DNA of 64,000 nt. It comes from an uncultured Paracoccaceae bacterium. GTDB lineage: Bacteria > Pseudomonadota > Alphaproteobacteria > Rhodobacterales > Rhodobacteraceae. Every line of letters starts with the position of its first letter. Position 1 is the first letter of the stretch. The stretch is from assembly GCA_947500775.1 (NCBI GenBank), contig CANMTD010000003.1, positions 124,001 through 188,000 on the forward strand. Reading direction: 5' to 3'. The position numbers were made by a program, and so were the translations under genes. Positions 50,929 through 60,521 of this stretch are shown here, piece after piece. The notes beneath the pieces were generated by a model that was not told the origin of the DNA, made no database searches, and saw only the letters and a program-made list of their open reading frames with translations.

Positions 50929-53169
50929 ATGCCCGAAACTTATGAAAGTGAAAGTCGCAAGCTGCTGCGCCGCTTGCGCGATACCCTTGCCGAGGCGGGC
51001 GAAGGCCAGGAGCGGCTGGACCGCATCACCCATCTGATCGCGGATTCCATGGGCAGCGAGGTCTGTTCGATCTATCTGTTCCGCGATGCCGATACGCTGG
51101 AACTTTGCGCCACCGAAGGGCTGAACCCCGAATCCGTGCACAAGACCCGGATGCGCATCGGCGAAGGTCTGGTCGGCCGCGTGGCCCTGACCACCAGCCC
51201 GGTCAACACCGGCGACGCCCCGTCCGAAAAAGGCTTCCGCTATATGCCCGAAACCGGAGAGGAAATTTATTCCTCTTTCCTGGGCGTGCCGATCCAGCGG
51301 CTGGGCGAACGGCTGGGCGTGCTGGTGGTGCAATCCAAACAGACCCGCGCCTTTTCCGACGACGAGGTTTACGCGCTGGAAGTGGTCGCCATGGTGCTGG
51401 CCGAAATGACCGAACTGGGCGCCTTCATCGGCGAAGGCGCCGCCCTGGCCGCCCTGCACCAACGCCCGGCGATGTTCCGCGGCGGTGTCGGTCAGGAAGG
51501 CGTGACTTCGGGCCATGTCTGGCTGCATGAACCCCGGGTCGTGATCACCAATCCGGTGGCCGATGATCCGCAGGTCGAACTGGGCCGGTTGCAGGGCGCG
51601 GTGGACGAGCTGCGGATATCCGTCGACGGCATGCTGACCGCTGCCAACAATGGCGACAAGGACCAGATGCAGGTGATGGAAGCCTATCGCATGTTCGCCA
51701 ATTCCAAGGGCTGGATGCGGCGGATGGAGGCCAACATCGACCGTGGCCTGTCGGCCGAGGCTGCCGTGGAAAAGGAACAATCCGCCGCCCGCGCCCGCAT
51801 GACCCAGATTCCCGATGCCTATCTGCGCGAACGGCTGCACGATCTGGACGATCTGTCCAACCGGCTATTGCGTATCCTGACCGGCCAGGGCACGGAAACC
51901 GGCGCGGAAATGCCCAGCGATCCGGTCCTGATCGCCCGCAACATCGGCCCCGGCGAATTGCTGGCCTATGGCCGGCGCCTGAAAGGGATCGTGCTGGAGG
52001 AAGGCTCGGTCGCAAGCCATGCGGCCATCGTCGCCCGCGCGCTGGCCATTCCGCTGGTCGTGCACGCCGCCCGGATCACGACCGAGGCGCTGAACGGCGA
52101 TCCCGTTCTGGTCGATGGCGAACAGGGCATCGTGCACCTGCGCCCCGAGGATTCGGTCGCCGCCGCCTTTCGCGACAAGATCGCGATGCAGGCCAAGGCG
52201 CAGGAACGCTATGCCTCGATCCGCGACAAACCGGCCGAAACCCCCTGCGGCACCCGGATCGCCCTGCATATGAACGCGGGTCTGATGGCCGATCTGCCGT
52301 CGCTGGAAGGATCGGGCGCCGAAGGCGTCGGCCTGTTCCGCACCGAATTGCAGTTCCTGATCCGCAACAGCGTGCCCCGGCGCGGTGAGCTGGCCGCGCT
52401 GTATGGCCGGGTGCTGGAGGCCGCGAAGGGCAAACGCGTGGCGTTTCGCACGCTCGACATCGGGTCGGACAAGGTGCTGCCCTATATGAAACCGCAGGAT
52501 GAACCCAACCCGGCGCTGGGCTGGCGGGCGATCCGCGTGGGGCTGGACAAACCCGGCGTGATGCGGATGCAGTTGCAGGCGCTGATCCGGGCGGCCAATG
52601 GCGGACCGCTGACCGTGATGTTCCCCTTCGTCGCGCAATTCGATGAGTTCCGCCAAGCCCGCGATCACCTGCTGCGCGAGGTCGAACGTGAAGGCAAACT
52701 GGGGCACAAGACCCCCAGCGACCTGCAGATCGGCGCGATGCTGGAAACCCCGTCGCTGGCCTTTGCCCCGAAACAGTTTTTCGACATGGCCGATTTCATC
52801 TCGATCGGCGGCAACGACCTGAAACAGTTCTTCTTTGCCGCCGATCGCGAAAACGAACGGGTGCGTCGGCGGTACGACACGCTGAACGTGTCGTTCCTGA
52901 CCTTTCTGGAACAGATCGTCGGGCGCTGCCGACAGTCAGACGCCGACCTGTCGTTCTGCGGCGAAGATGCGGGCCGCCCGATCGAAGCGGCCTGTTTCGC
53001 CGCCATCGGCATACGGTCGCTGTCGATGCGCCCCGCGTCCATCGGGCCGGTCAAAAGCCTGCTGCGCCGCACCAATCTGGTTGATCTGAAAGCGGTGATC
53101 GATCAGGCCGCGACCGAGGGGCACCAATCGGTGCGCCCCGCGGTGATGGAGTTCATGCGTCAGACTTAG
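50929..53169 (+). CDS. ptsP: PtsP, nitrogen PTS enzyme I (GAF-containing)
   Basis: The 746-residue protein is enzyme I of the nitrogen phosphotransferase system. It starts with a GAF domain (about residues 20-150, LDRITHLIADSMGSEVCSIYLF), the expected N-terminal sensor. The phosphohistidine domain has GSVASHAAIVARALAIP (His about 364) and the PEP-binding barrel shows EGVGLFRTELQFL and SFCGEDAGRPIEA with the Cys acid-base. Enzyme I-Ntr autophosphorylates with PEP and passes phosphate to NPr and EIIA-Ntr, linking nitrogen and carbon status; the other partners are not in the window. I chose ATG 50929 because the domain starts there; upstream overlaps lysC. Confidence 0.95.
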   Translation: MPETYESESRKLLRRLRDTLAEAGEGQERLDRITHLIADSMGSEVCSIYLFRDADTLELCATEGLNPESVHKTRMRIGEGLVGRVALTTSPVNTGDAPSEKGFRYMPETGEEIYSSFLGVPIQRLGERLGVLVVQSKQTRAFSDDEVYALEVVAMVLAEMTELGAFIGEGAALAALHQRPAMFRGGVGQEGVTSGHVWLHEPRVVITNPVADDPQVELGRLQGAVDELRISVDGMLTAANNGDKDQMQVMEAYRMFANSKGWMRRMEANIDRGLSAEAAVEKEQSAARARMTQIPDAYLRERLHDLDDLSNRLLRILTGQGTETGAEMPSDPVLIARNIGPGELLAYGRRLKGIVLEEGSVASHAAIVARALAIPLVVHAARITTEALNGDPVLVDGEQGIVHLRPEDSVAAAFRDKIAMQAKAQERYASIRDKPAETPCGTRIALHMNAGLMADLPSLEGSGAEGVGLFRTELQFLIRNSVPRRGELAALYGRVLEAAKGKRVAFRTLDIGSDKVLPYMKPQDEPNPALGWRAIRVGLDKPGVMRMQLQALIRAANGGPLTVMFPFVAQFDEFRQARDHLLREVEREGKLGHKTPSDLQIGAMLETPSLAFAPKQFFDMADFISIGGNDLKQFFFAADRENERVRRRYDTLNVSFLTFLEQIVGRCRQSDADLSFCGEDAGRPIEAACFAAIGIRSLSMRPASIGPVKSLLRRTNLVDLKAVIDQAATEGHQSVRPAVMEFMRQT

Positions 53170-53641
53170 TCACCGCCCCCGTGACGCCGTCCCACGCGCC
53201 CTCCTGCAAGGCGATACCCAGCAAACGGTCGGGGTTGGTGGGCGGCGGCATCTCGATCCCGGTCATCTTTGTAAATCCGAACCGCGCGTAATAGGGCGCA
53301 TCCCCCACCAGCAGCACGCGCGCCCATCCCGCATCCCGCGCCCGCGCCAGACTGTCCTGCATCAAAAAGGCGCCCAGCCCTTCGCCCTGCCGGGTGGGGT
53401 GCACCGCGATCGGGCCCAGCAACAGACAGGGCTGCCCGCCGACCGTCACCGGCCAATACCGGATCGCCGCCCCGACGATCCCCGCCTCGTCCCGCGCGAC
53501 CAGACACAGGGGCGCGACCGGGGCCACGCCATCGCGCAGCCGGTACGACGACAGCGCTTCGCGCCCCGGCGCAAAGCACAGATCGTACAGCGCCTCGACC
53601 TCCCACCAGTCGTCCGGCTTTTCCTCATCCAGTCGGATCAC
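53153..53641 (-). CDS. GNAT family N-acetyltransferase
   Basis: The 162-residue protein has the GNAT acetyl-CoA-binding pattern, with PIAVHPTRQGEGLGAFLMQDS near residue 76 (R/Q-x2-G-x-G/A) and GDAPYYARFGFTKM later. The length is typical. The acceptor is unknown; its sequence resembles the generic acetyltransferases of the YhbS type. It converges with ptsP, overlapping its end by 17 bases, and is divergent from the flavin reductase gene. Confidence 0.88.
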   Translation of the reverse strand: MIRLDEEKPDDWWEVEALYDLCFAPGREALSSYRLRDGVAPVAPLCLVARDEAGIVGAAIRYWPVTVGGQPCLLLGPIAVHPTRQGEGLGAFLMQDSLARARDAGWARVLLVGDAPYYARFGFTKMTGIEMPPPTNPDRLLGIALQEGAWDGVTGAVTKSDA

Positions 53642-53716
53642 GTATCACCTTCAACTTCCTACTGGAAATGGCCCTAGCACGGGCCTAGGTATTGGGCAAA
53701 TCCAGAAAGGAACAAG

Positions 53717-54325
53717 ATGTTCTATCGCCCCGATCAGGGCCACGGCCTGCCCCATAATCCGTTCAACGCCATCGTGACCCCGCGGCCCATCGGCTGGATC
53801 TCCACGCGCGGCAGCAACGGGCAGGACAATCTGGCCCCCTATTCGTTTTTCAACGCCGTGGCGTATGTGCCGCCGCAGGTGATGTTCGCCTCGACCGCAG
53901 TCAAACCGGACCGGGGCGACACCAAGGACAGCGTGGCCAATATCCGCGACACCGGGGTGTTCTGCGTGAACATCGTCGAATATGCGATGCGCGATGCGAT
54001 GAACCAGACCTCGGGGGCGTGGGACAAGGATGTGGATGAATTCACCCAGGCGGATATCGCCCGCGCCGAATGTGACACCATCGCCTGTTCGCGGGTGGCC
54101 GATGCCCCGGCCAATCTGGAATGCCGCCTGACGCAGATCGTCCCGCTTGAGGGCGCGGCGAATTTCGCGGTCTTCGGCGAAGTGACCGGCGTGCATATGC
54201 GCGACGATTGCCTGCGCGACGGCCTGTTCGATGTGACCGCCTTTGAACCGCTCGCGCGGCTGGGTTATCGCGATTACACGCGGGTCGGCGAAGTGTTCAG
54301 CCTGACCCGCCCCGGCGAGGGCTAG
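53717..54325 (+). CDS. Flavin reductase family protein
   Basis: The 202-residue protein belongs to the flavin reductase-like split-barrel family. The FMN-binding start NPFNAIVTPRPIGWISTRG and NLAPYSFFNAVAYVPPQVMFAS are typical. DNP-like alternatives in this family include flavoredoxins and NADH:flavin oxidoreductases that supply reduced flavin to monooxygenases. No monooxygenase partner is adjacent. AAAGGAAC precedes ATG 53717. It converges with the SulP gene with four overlapping bases. Confidence 0.88.
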   Translation: MFYRPDQGHGLPHNPFNAIVTPRPIGWISTRGSNGQDNLAPYSFFNAVAYVPPQVMFASTAVKPDRGDTKDSVANIRDTGVFCVNIVEYAMRDAMNQTSGAWDKDVDEFTQADIARAECDTIACSRVADAPANLECRLTQIVPLEGAANFAVFGEVTGVHMRDDCLRDGLFDVTAFEPLARLGYRDYTRVGEVFSLTRPGEG

Positions 54326-55911
54326 TGCCCCTCGCCGAACAGCCCGGTGTTCACCGAATAATCGGCGGCGATCTGATAATCGGGGTCGTCGTCGGATTCG
54401 ACGATGATCAGCCCGGTCTGGCCCAACAGCTTGGTACAGTCATGCGACAGGTGGCGCAGTTGGATTTCCTTGCCGTTTTCCTTGTATTTCGTGGCAAGGC
54501 CTTCGATCGCTGACAGGGCGGACTGATCGGCCACGCGGCTGTCGGCAAAATCGATGATCACAAGGCTGGGGTCCTTGACCGGATCGAACAATTCGGTGAA
54601 CCCGGCGGCCGAGCCGAAAAACAGCGGCCCGGCCACCTGATAGACCTTGGCGCCCTCGGGCGTGGTATAGGCGCGGGCCGAAATCCGGGTCGCGTTCACC
54701 CAGGCGTATTGCAGCGCCGAAACGATCACGCCGACCACAACCGCGATGGCCAGATCCTCAAGCACGGTGACGACCGTCACCAGAATGGTGACAAAGGTCG
54801 CGAATTTGGTCGATACCCGCATGATGCGGAAAGTGTTCCAGGCGAATGTGCCGATCACCACCATGAACATCACACCGACCAGTGCGGCCAGCGGGATCTG
54901 CTCGATCAGGGGAGAGGCGAACAGGATGAAGCTGAGCAAAAACAGCGCCGCCGCGATCCCCGCCAGACGGGTGCGCCCGCCCGATTTCACGTTGATCATC
55001 GACTGGCCGATCATCGCGCAGCCGCCCATGCCGCCAAAGAACCCGGTCACGGTATTGGCAATGCCCTGCGCGATACATTCCTGACTTGCGCCGCCGCGCT
55101 GATCGGTCATCTGCCCGACAAGGTTCAGCGTCAGCAGGCTTTCGATCAAACCAATGGCCGCAAGGATCAGCGCGTAAGGCACGATGATTTCAAGCGTCTC
55201 CAGATTGATCGGAACCATCGGGATATGGAACGCGGGCAGGCCGCCCTTGATCGCCGCCATATCGCCCACGCGCGGCACATCGATGCCAAAGGCGATCACG
55301 ATCCCGGCCACAATCGCGATCCCGGCCAAGGGCGCCGGCACCGCATTGGTCAGTTTCGGCAGGGCCCAGATGATCGCCATGGTCAGCCCAACAAGTCCCA
55401 GCATGATCACCAGCGGCATACCGCTGAGCCATTGACCGTTCGACATGCCGTGCCCTGCAGCATCCGCCGATCCGGGCACCTGAAACTGGCTGAGCTGCGC
55501 CAGGAAAATCACGATGGCCAGACCGTTCACAAAGCCCAGCATCACCGCATGGGGCACCAGCCGGATGAATTTGCCCAGCCGGAACACCCCGGCCAGTATC
55601 TGCAGAATGCCCATCAGAACCACGGTCGCGAACAGGTATTCGACCCCGTGTTCGGCAACCAGCGACACCATCACCACCGCCAGCGCGCCGGTGGCGCCGG
55701 AAATCATCCCCGGCCGCCCGCCGATCAGCGCGGTGATCAGCCCCACCATGAACGCCGCATAGAGCCCCACCAGCGGATGCACCCCGGCCACAAAGGCAAA
55801 GGCCACGGCCTCGGGCACCAGCGCCAGTGCCACGGTCAGCCCCGACAGCACCTCGGTTTTCAGAACCTGCGGCGTCAACCGCTGGGGTTTGAACCCGGTC
55901 GCATTCGACAT
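54322..55911 (-). CDS. SulP family anion transporter with STAS domain
   Basis: The 529-residue protein has the SulP permease domain (about residues 20-410), with roughly ten to twelve membrane segments, and a C-terminal cytoplasmic STAS domain (about 430-529, VYQVAGPLFFGSAAGF and LVIIDFADSRVADQSALSAI). SulP proteins transport sulfate, bicarbonate or other anions; no carbonic anhydrase or sulfur-assimilation gene is adjacent to decide. I chose ATG 55911 (MSNATGFKPQRL) with AAAGAAC upstream rather than TTG 55950. It is divergent from mtnP and converges with the flavin reductase gene. Confidence 0.9.
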   Translation of the reverse strand: MSNATGFKPQRLTPQVLKTEVLSGLTVALALVPEAVAFAFVAGVHPLVGLYAAFMVGLITALIGGRPGMISGATGALAVVMVSLVAEHGVEYLFATVVLMGILQILAGVFRLGKFIRLVPHAVMLGFVNGLAIVIFLAQLSQFQVPGSADAAGHGMSNGQWLSGMPLVIMLGLVGLTMAIIWALPKLTNAVPAPLAGIAIVAGIVIAFGIDVPRVGDMAAIKGGLPAFHIPMVPINLETLEIIVPYALILAAIGLIESLLTLNLVGQMTDQRGGASQECIAQGIANTVTGFFGGMGGCAMIGQSMINVKSGGRTRLAGIAAALFLLSFILFASPLIEQIPLAALVGVMFMVVIGTFAWNTFRIMRVSTKFATFVTILVTVVTVLEDLAIAVVVGVIVSALQYAWVNATRISARAYTTPEGAKVYQVAGPLFFGSAAGFTELFDPVKDPSLVIIDFADSRVADQSALSAIEGLATKYKENGKEIQLRHLSHDCTKLLGQTGLIIVESDDDPDYQIAADYSVNTGLFGEGH

Positions 55912-56117
55912 CAGGTTCTTTGCGAAGGCCGAGTAGGAATTCAAAGGCAAGGTGAGGTCCGCTTTCTGTTTCGATTCTGCACGCGCGAGCGCTAGCAGAT
56001 TTGCCCCCGTGTTGTAACCCTGCCCCGCAACAGGCCTTATGCTGCGGGCGCAAAATACCCCTTTCCCTTCTGCCTCCGCTTGTCCTAGGCTTCGCCCGAC
56101 CAGTTTGGGGGCGTTTT

Positions 56118-56984
<867 letters not shown>

Positions 56985-56987
56985 GCG

Positions 56988-57161
56988 TCAGCTTGCGCTG
57001 TTCTCTTTCAGGAATTTCCGGATAAAGCCCCGGATTTCGCGGGCGGCGCTGGTATCAAGTTCGTTGCATAGTTGCACAAATTCGTCCCGAACTTCTTTGT
57101 CCAGACGTAGAATCAGCTGGCTGTTTTTCTTGCCGGATTTCTTGTCGACTTTCTTATTCAC
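56988..57161 (-). CDS. Small ribbon-helix-helix-like protein (57 residues)
   Basis: This short frame begins at GTG 57161 (AAGGG at six to ten bases upstream) and ends at TGA 56988-56990, three bases past the mtnP stop. The product is basic at its start (NKKVDKKSGKKNSQ) and then reads LILRLDKEVRDEFVQLC, followed by NELDTSAAREIRGFIRKFLKE. This is a beta strand and two helices of the size and pattern of MetJ/Arc/CopG ribbon-helix-helix DNA-binding proteins. It is divergent from a 38-codon frame (57269-57385); an AT-rich dyad lies between them. It may be an autoregulated repressor or antitoxin-like protein. Function is inferred from pattern only. Confidence 0.65.
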   Translation of the reverse strand: MNKKVDKKSGKKNSQLILRLDKEVRDEFVQLCNELDTSAAREIRGFIRKFLKENSAS

Positions 57162-57195
57162 AGCCCTTCGCCCTTATAAAGCTTGTAAATTCGAT

Positions 57196-57217
57196 ATGCA
57201 TTGTATATACATTACAT
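57196..57217. promoter_or_regulatory. AT-rich dyad between the RHH gene and the 38-codon frame
   Basis: ATGCATTGTAT (57196-57206) and ATACATTACAT (57207-57217) form an eleven-base inverted repeat with two mismatches, centred on the perfect palindrome TGTATATACA (57202-57211). It is 35 bp from the RHH start and 52 bp from the other start. It fits an operator overlapping divergent promoters, probably bound by the ribbon-helix-helix protein. Confidence 0.5.
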
Positions 57218-57268
57218 ATCCAACTGCGATACTGTACTACGCATAGAGCAGGATGAAAGGAAATAAAA

Positions 57269-57385
57269 ATGAATCTTCATACAGCACAATCTTTGCTGGT
57301 GCGTGATCGGATGGACTGGAACAAACCACATCTGAACTGGCTTCCCGCGCGCATCTATCGCCTGTTTCGCGAAACAAAAAAGTGA
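57269..57385 (+). CDS. Putative 38-residue basic protein
   Basis: The 38-codon frame starts at ATG 57269 with GGAAATAAAA upstream (a plausible Shine-Dalgarno AAAGGAA) and ends at TGA 57385. The product, starting MNLHTAQSLLVRDRMDWNKP and ending YRLFRETKK, is basic and Trp-containing, with an amphipathic look. It is divergent from the RHH gene across an AT-rich dyad and lies 102 bp upstream of apt. It could be a small protein partner or toxin-like peptide, or a non-coding leader of apt. Evidence is the ribosome binding site and the gene arrangement. Confidence 0.4.
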   Translation: MNLHTAQSLLVRDRMDWNKPHLNWLPARIYRLFRETKK

Positions 57386-57487
57386 CGGTCCGGGGCCTGT
57401 TCCGGGGCCCCGACAACTCCGCGTCTTGCACGCGCCACGGTCATCGGCGACAACGCCATCAGGAAACCACCTGGAAAGCCTGACCCG

Positions 57488-58027
57488 ATGTCCACCCGCC
57501 CCACTGTCAAAGATTACATTCGCACCATCGTCGATTTCCCGCACGAAGGGATCATGTTCCGCGATGTCACCACGCTGTTTGCCGACCCGCGCGGGTTTCG
57601 CATGGCGGTGGACCAGATGCTGCACCCCTATGCCGGTCAGCCCATCGACAAGGTCGTCGGGCTTGAGGCGCGCGGGTTCATTCTGGGCGGCGCGATTGCG
57701 CATCAGCTGACCGTCGGCTTTGTGCCGATCCGCAAAAAGGGCAAACTGCCCGGCACCACCATCAGTCAGGATTACACGTTGGAATACGGCGAGGCGATCG
57801 TCGAGATTCACGATGACGCCATTCAGCCCGGCGAACGGGTGCTGGTCGTTGACGATCTGCTGGCCACCGGCGGCACCGCCGAGGCGGGGATCAAACTGAT
57901 CGAACGGCTGGGCGGTGAAATCGTCGGCTGCGCCTTCATCATCGACCTGCCCGATCTGGGCGGCCGCGCCAAACTGGCAGCCCTGGGCATGGACGTGCAC
58001 GCACTGTGCAGCTTTGAAGGGGCCTGA
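57488..58027 (+). CDS. apt: Adenine phosphoribosyltransferase
   Basis: The 179-residue enzyme converts adenine and PRPP to AMP. The PRPP-binding loop [22 protein letters not shown] and the N-terminal [21 protein letters not shown], followed by [17 protein letters not shown], are diagnostic of Apt. The length is standard. It sits downstream of mtnP, interrupted by the small RHH pair, so it can salvage the adenine released by methylthioadenosine phosphorylase. The 57-residue gene and 38-codon frame lie between the two genes. Confidence 0.96.
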   Translation: MSTRPTVKDYIRTIVDFPHEGIMFRDVTTLFADPRGFRMAVDQMLHPYAGQPIDKVVGLEARGFILGGAIAHQLTVGFVPIRKKGKLPGTTISQDYTLEYGEAIVEIHDDAIQPGERVLVVDDLLATGGTAEAGIKLIERLGGEIVGCAFIIDLPDLGGRAKLAALGMDVHALCSFEGA

Positions 58028-58032
58028 CCGGC

Positions 58033-58311
58033 CTATCCAGTGGGCACGATGAACAGGGTGTACCCCTGATAGCTGTCCACCTGCTGCGCCCCGGTTTCGG
58101 CCACGAACACCCCCAGCCCTTCATAGTCGGCGGGGCACGCCACCAGATCCGACGCATCCCCCAGAAACTGGTTGGTATAGTCGTTTTCGCCCACCAGCTG
58201 ACACTGATCCGCAGGCGCGCGGTAGCCGCGTACAAACGGCAGGTCGGTCTCTGCGGGGGGCGGCGGCGTGCAGGCGGCAACGCCCAGAAGGATCGGAACC
58301 AGATATTTCAT
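58033..58311 (-). CDS. Small lipoprotein (92 residues)
   Basis: The 92-residue protein has a lipoprotein signal, MKYLVPILLGVAACTPPPP, with the lipobox Cys at residue 15 (V-A-A-C). The mature part carries two further Cys (DQCQLV and VACPADYEGLGVF). GGGAGAG precedes ATG 58311; an earlier in-frame ATG at 58341 would destroy the signal pattern. It converges with apt, five bases apart, and follows the M48 protease lipoprotein gene on the same strand. Function unknown. Confidence 0.8.
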   Translation of the reverse strand: MKYLVPILLGVAACTPPPPAETDLPFVRGYRAPADQCQLVGENDYTNQFLGDASDLVACPADYEGLGVFVAETGAQQVDSYQGYTLFIVPTG

Positions 58312-58376
58312 GCGGTCTCTCCCACTTCGGAAAAACCGCATGATAGCATCGCCGCGCTATTCCCCAAAATCCTGGG

Positions 58377-59078
58377 TTACTTAAGGCCAGAGGCGACTTT
58401 GTTCACCGTCTGGCGGCGTTGCGCGTTCGGCGGGTGCGATCCCAGGAACCGGTCGCCCGGATCGGGGATGCGGTAAAAGAACTCGGCGCCCCGGCGCGGG
58501 TTGTACCCCGCCTTATGGGCAATCACCGTGCCCAGCGCGTCGGCCTCAAGCTCCATATCCTTGGAAAAACTGCGGGCGCCAACAGTGGCCCCCAGATCCT
58601 GCCCGGCGCGCACGCCCGCGTCGCCGGCACCTACAACCGTGGCCAGCAATCCCCCCAGCACCGCACCGGCCACCGCCGTCTGCTGTTGTTTCGGGATGTG
58701 CCGGCGGATGTGATGCGCGGCCTCGTGCCCCATGATAAAGGCCAGTTCGTCCTGATTGCGCGTCTCACCGATCAGCTTGGCGGTAAAGGTGATCTGCGGG
58801 CGGCCTGCCTTGTCCAGCGACTGATAGGCGTTCGACGGCTGGTTCGCCCGTGTATCCACGCGGATGTTGAAATCACAGTTCACCCCCTTGGTCCGGGCGC
58901 GGCATTCGCGTTCGGCAATCGGTTCCACCCGCGCCTGCACAACCCGGAAATTACGCGCGGCAGCGGTCGCGCTGATCTTTGGCGGGGCCTTTGGCGCCGT
59001 CTGAACCGGTTTTGAAGCCGTGGTCGTTTCAACACAGCCTGCAAGGGCAAGGCACAACACTGGTACATAAAATCGCAT
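58377..59078 (-). CDS. M48-family metalloprotease lipoprotein
   Basis: The 233-residue protein begins with a lipoprotein signal (MRFYVPVLCLALAGCVETTT, Cys at about residue 15). It contains the zinc-protease motif GHEAAHHIRRH (H-E-x2-H, about residue 117) and a downstream Glu in ELEADALG that completes the site. This matches small M48 peptidases of the envelope. It may be an outer- or inner-membrane-anchored periplasmic quality-control protease. The small lipoprotein gene follows it on the same strand. Its start faces the 79-residue protein gene. Confidence 0.85.
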   Translation of the reverse strand: MRFYVPVLCLALAGCVETTTASKPVQTAPKAPPKISATAAARNFRVVQARVEPIAERECRARTKGVNCDFNIRVDTRANQPSNAYQSLDKAGRPQITFTAKLIGETRNQDELAFIMGHEAAHHIRRHIPKQQQTAVAGAVLGGLLATVVGAGDAGVRAGQDLGATVGARSFSKDMELEADALGTVIAHKAGYNPRRGAEFFYRIPDPGDRFLGSHPPNAQRRQTVNKVASGLK

Positions 59079-59194
59079 GGGGTCCTGATCCGAATTGTTA
59101 CAACGTGCAGTTTATCAAAGCTGTCCGCCCTGACCAGTCCCACATTTCATAATGAGCGGTTCACAACCCGCCACGGGCACGCTAGCGTGCGATC

Positions 59195-59434
59195 ATGTTT
59201 ACCATTGAACACGAATTCGACGCCACCGTTGTCACCCTTGTGGACGAAGGCCAGGGCCATCTGCAAGAGGACGTCACGATCAATGCTTTTGAGGAATGCG
59301 TGACGGTCGAACAACTGGACCCGCAAACCGAACGGGTGCACAAGATCACGTTGTCCATCACCCAGATCAACGAACTGGCCGCCGCCCTTGATCTGCCCGA
59401 AGGCGTCTACCGCCTTGCGCGCAACAAGGGCTGA
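59195..59434 (+). CDS. Small protein of unknown function (79 residues)
   Basis: The 79-residue acidic protein, starting MFTIEHEFDATVVTLVDEG, has alternating beta strands and a C-terminal helix (ITQINELAAALDLPEG). There is no signal peptide or membrane helix. It converges with the DUF167 gene, five bases apart, and is divergent from the M48 gene with a 116-bp promoter region. No family is recognised; the tidy length and separate promoter region make a real gene likely. Confidence 0.7.
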   Translation: MFTIEHEFDATVVTLVDEGQGHLQEDVTINAFEECVTVEQLDPQTERVHKITLSITQINELAAALDLPEGVYRLARNKG

Positions 59435-59439
59435 CAGCG

Positions 59440-59703
59440 CTATTCGGTGATGCGGAACAGTTTGTCCCGCGCGGTTTGGCCCCGGATCAGTTCCAGCCGG
59501 GTTTTCGGCACGCCCAGCGCCTTTGACAACAGCTTGATCACCGCCGCCGTGGCCTTGCCGCCCTCGGGCACCGTGGTGACATAGACCCGGATCGCCCCGC
59601 CGTCCCCCACCACCACCGCATTGCGCGACGCCTTGGGCGTGACCCGCACGGCAATCTCGGTGCCCGGCCGGGCCAATGCGCTCAGATCTGGTTGCTGTGC
59701 CAT
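59440..59703 (-). CDS. DUF167 (YggU-like) protein
   Basis: The 87-residue protein has the YggU/DUF167 pattern: IAVRVTPKASRNAVV near the start and VYVTTVPEGGKATAAVIKLLSKALGVPKTRLELIRGQTARDK in the second half. This small fold is widely conserved but has no assigned function. It converges with the 79-residue protein gene and is divergent from deoD, with 60 bp between the two starts. Confidence 0.92.
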   Translation of the reverse strand: MAQQPDLSALARPGTEIAVRVTPKASRNAVVVGDGGAIRVYVTTVPEGGKATAAVIKLLSKALGVPKTRLELIRGQTARDKLFRITE

Positions 59704-59763
59704 ATGCCCTTCCCCCTGCCTGCCGGTCGGCTATAGTCGGCACAGGATCACAGCGGAGGCCCC

Positions 59764-60468
59764 ATGACCATTCATATCGGCGCAAAACCCGGCGAAATTG
59801 CCGAAACCGTTCTGATGCCCGGCGATCCCTATCGCGCCAAATGGGCGGCTGAAACCTTTCTGGACAACCCTGTCTGCATCAATCAGGTGCGCGGCATGCT
59901 GGGGTTCACCGGCACGTGGAACGGCCACCCGGTGACGATTCAGGGGTCGGGCATGGGCATGCCCAGCCTGTCGATCTATGCCAATGAACTGATCAGCACC
60001 TACGGCGCGCAAACCCTGATCCGGATCGGATCGTGCGGCGGCATGCAGGACAGCGTCAAGGTCCGCGATGTCATTCTGGCGATGACCGCCTCGTCGCTGT
60101 CGACCCCGTCGCGCGGGATTTTCAAGGAACTGAACTTCGCCCCCAGCGCCGATTTCGGCCTGCTGCACAAGGCGTTTCACGCGGCCGAGGCCAAAGGCGT
60201 GGCCACCCATGTGGGCGGTATCTATTCGTCGGATGTGTTCTATGACGAACGCCCCGACCTGAACGAACAGATGATGCGCCACGGCATTCTGGGGGTCGAG
60301 ATGGAGGCAGCGGAACTGTACAATCTGGCCGCCCGCCACGGCCGCCGCGCGCTGGCCGTGCTGACCGTCAGCGACCACCTGATCACCGGCGAGGCCCTGC
60401 CAAGCGAAGATCGCGAAACCAGCTTTGGCGATATGGTCGAAATCGCGCTGACCGCCGCTTTTGCCTGA
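59764..60468 (+). CDS. deoD: Purine-nucleoside phosphorylase (DeoD type)
   Basis: The 234-residue enzyme cleaves purine (deoxy)nucleosides with phosphate. [31 protein letters not shown] is the DeoD start with the phosphate-binding GDPxR, followed by [15 protein letters not shown] and [41 protein letters not shown] completes the nucleoside site. It is hexameric in this family. Together with mtnP and apt it makes this region rich in purine salvage. Confidence 0.95.
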   Translation: MTIHIGAKPGEIAETVLMPGDPYRAKWAAETFLDNPVCINQVRGMLGFTGTWNGHPVTIQGSGMGMPSLSIYANELISTYGAQTLIRIGSCGGMQDSVKVRDVILAMTASSLSTPSRGIFKELNFAPSADFGLLHKAFHAAEAKGVATHVGGIYSSDVFYDERPDLNEQMMRHGILGVEMEAAELYNLAARHGRRALAVLTVSDHLITGEALPSEDRETSFGDMVEIALTAAFA

Positions 60469-60521
60469 CACGCCCCCGATACAATAAGGGGCTATGCCAC
60501 ACCGAACCCAAAGGGACGACC

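Noticed and set aside
53394-53777. Possible plus-strand gene across the GNAT start and the flavin reductase start
   Set aside because: It overlaps two well-supported genes in the wrong frames and resembles no known protein.
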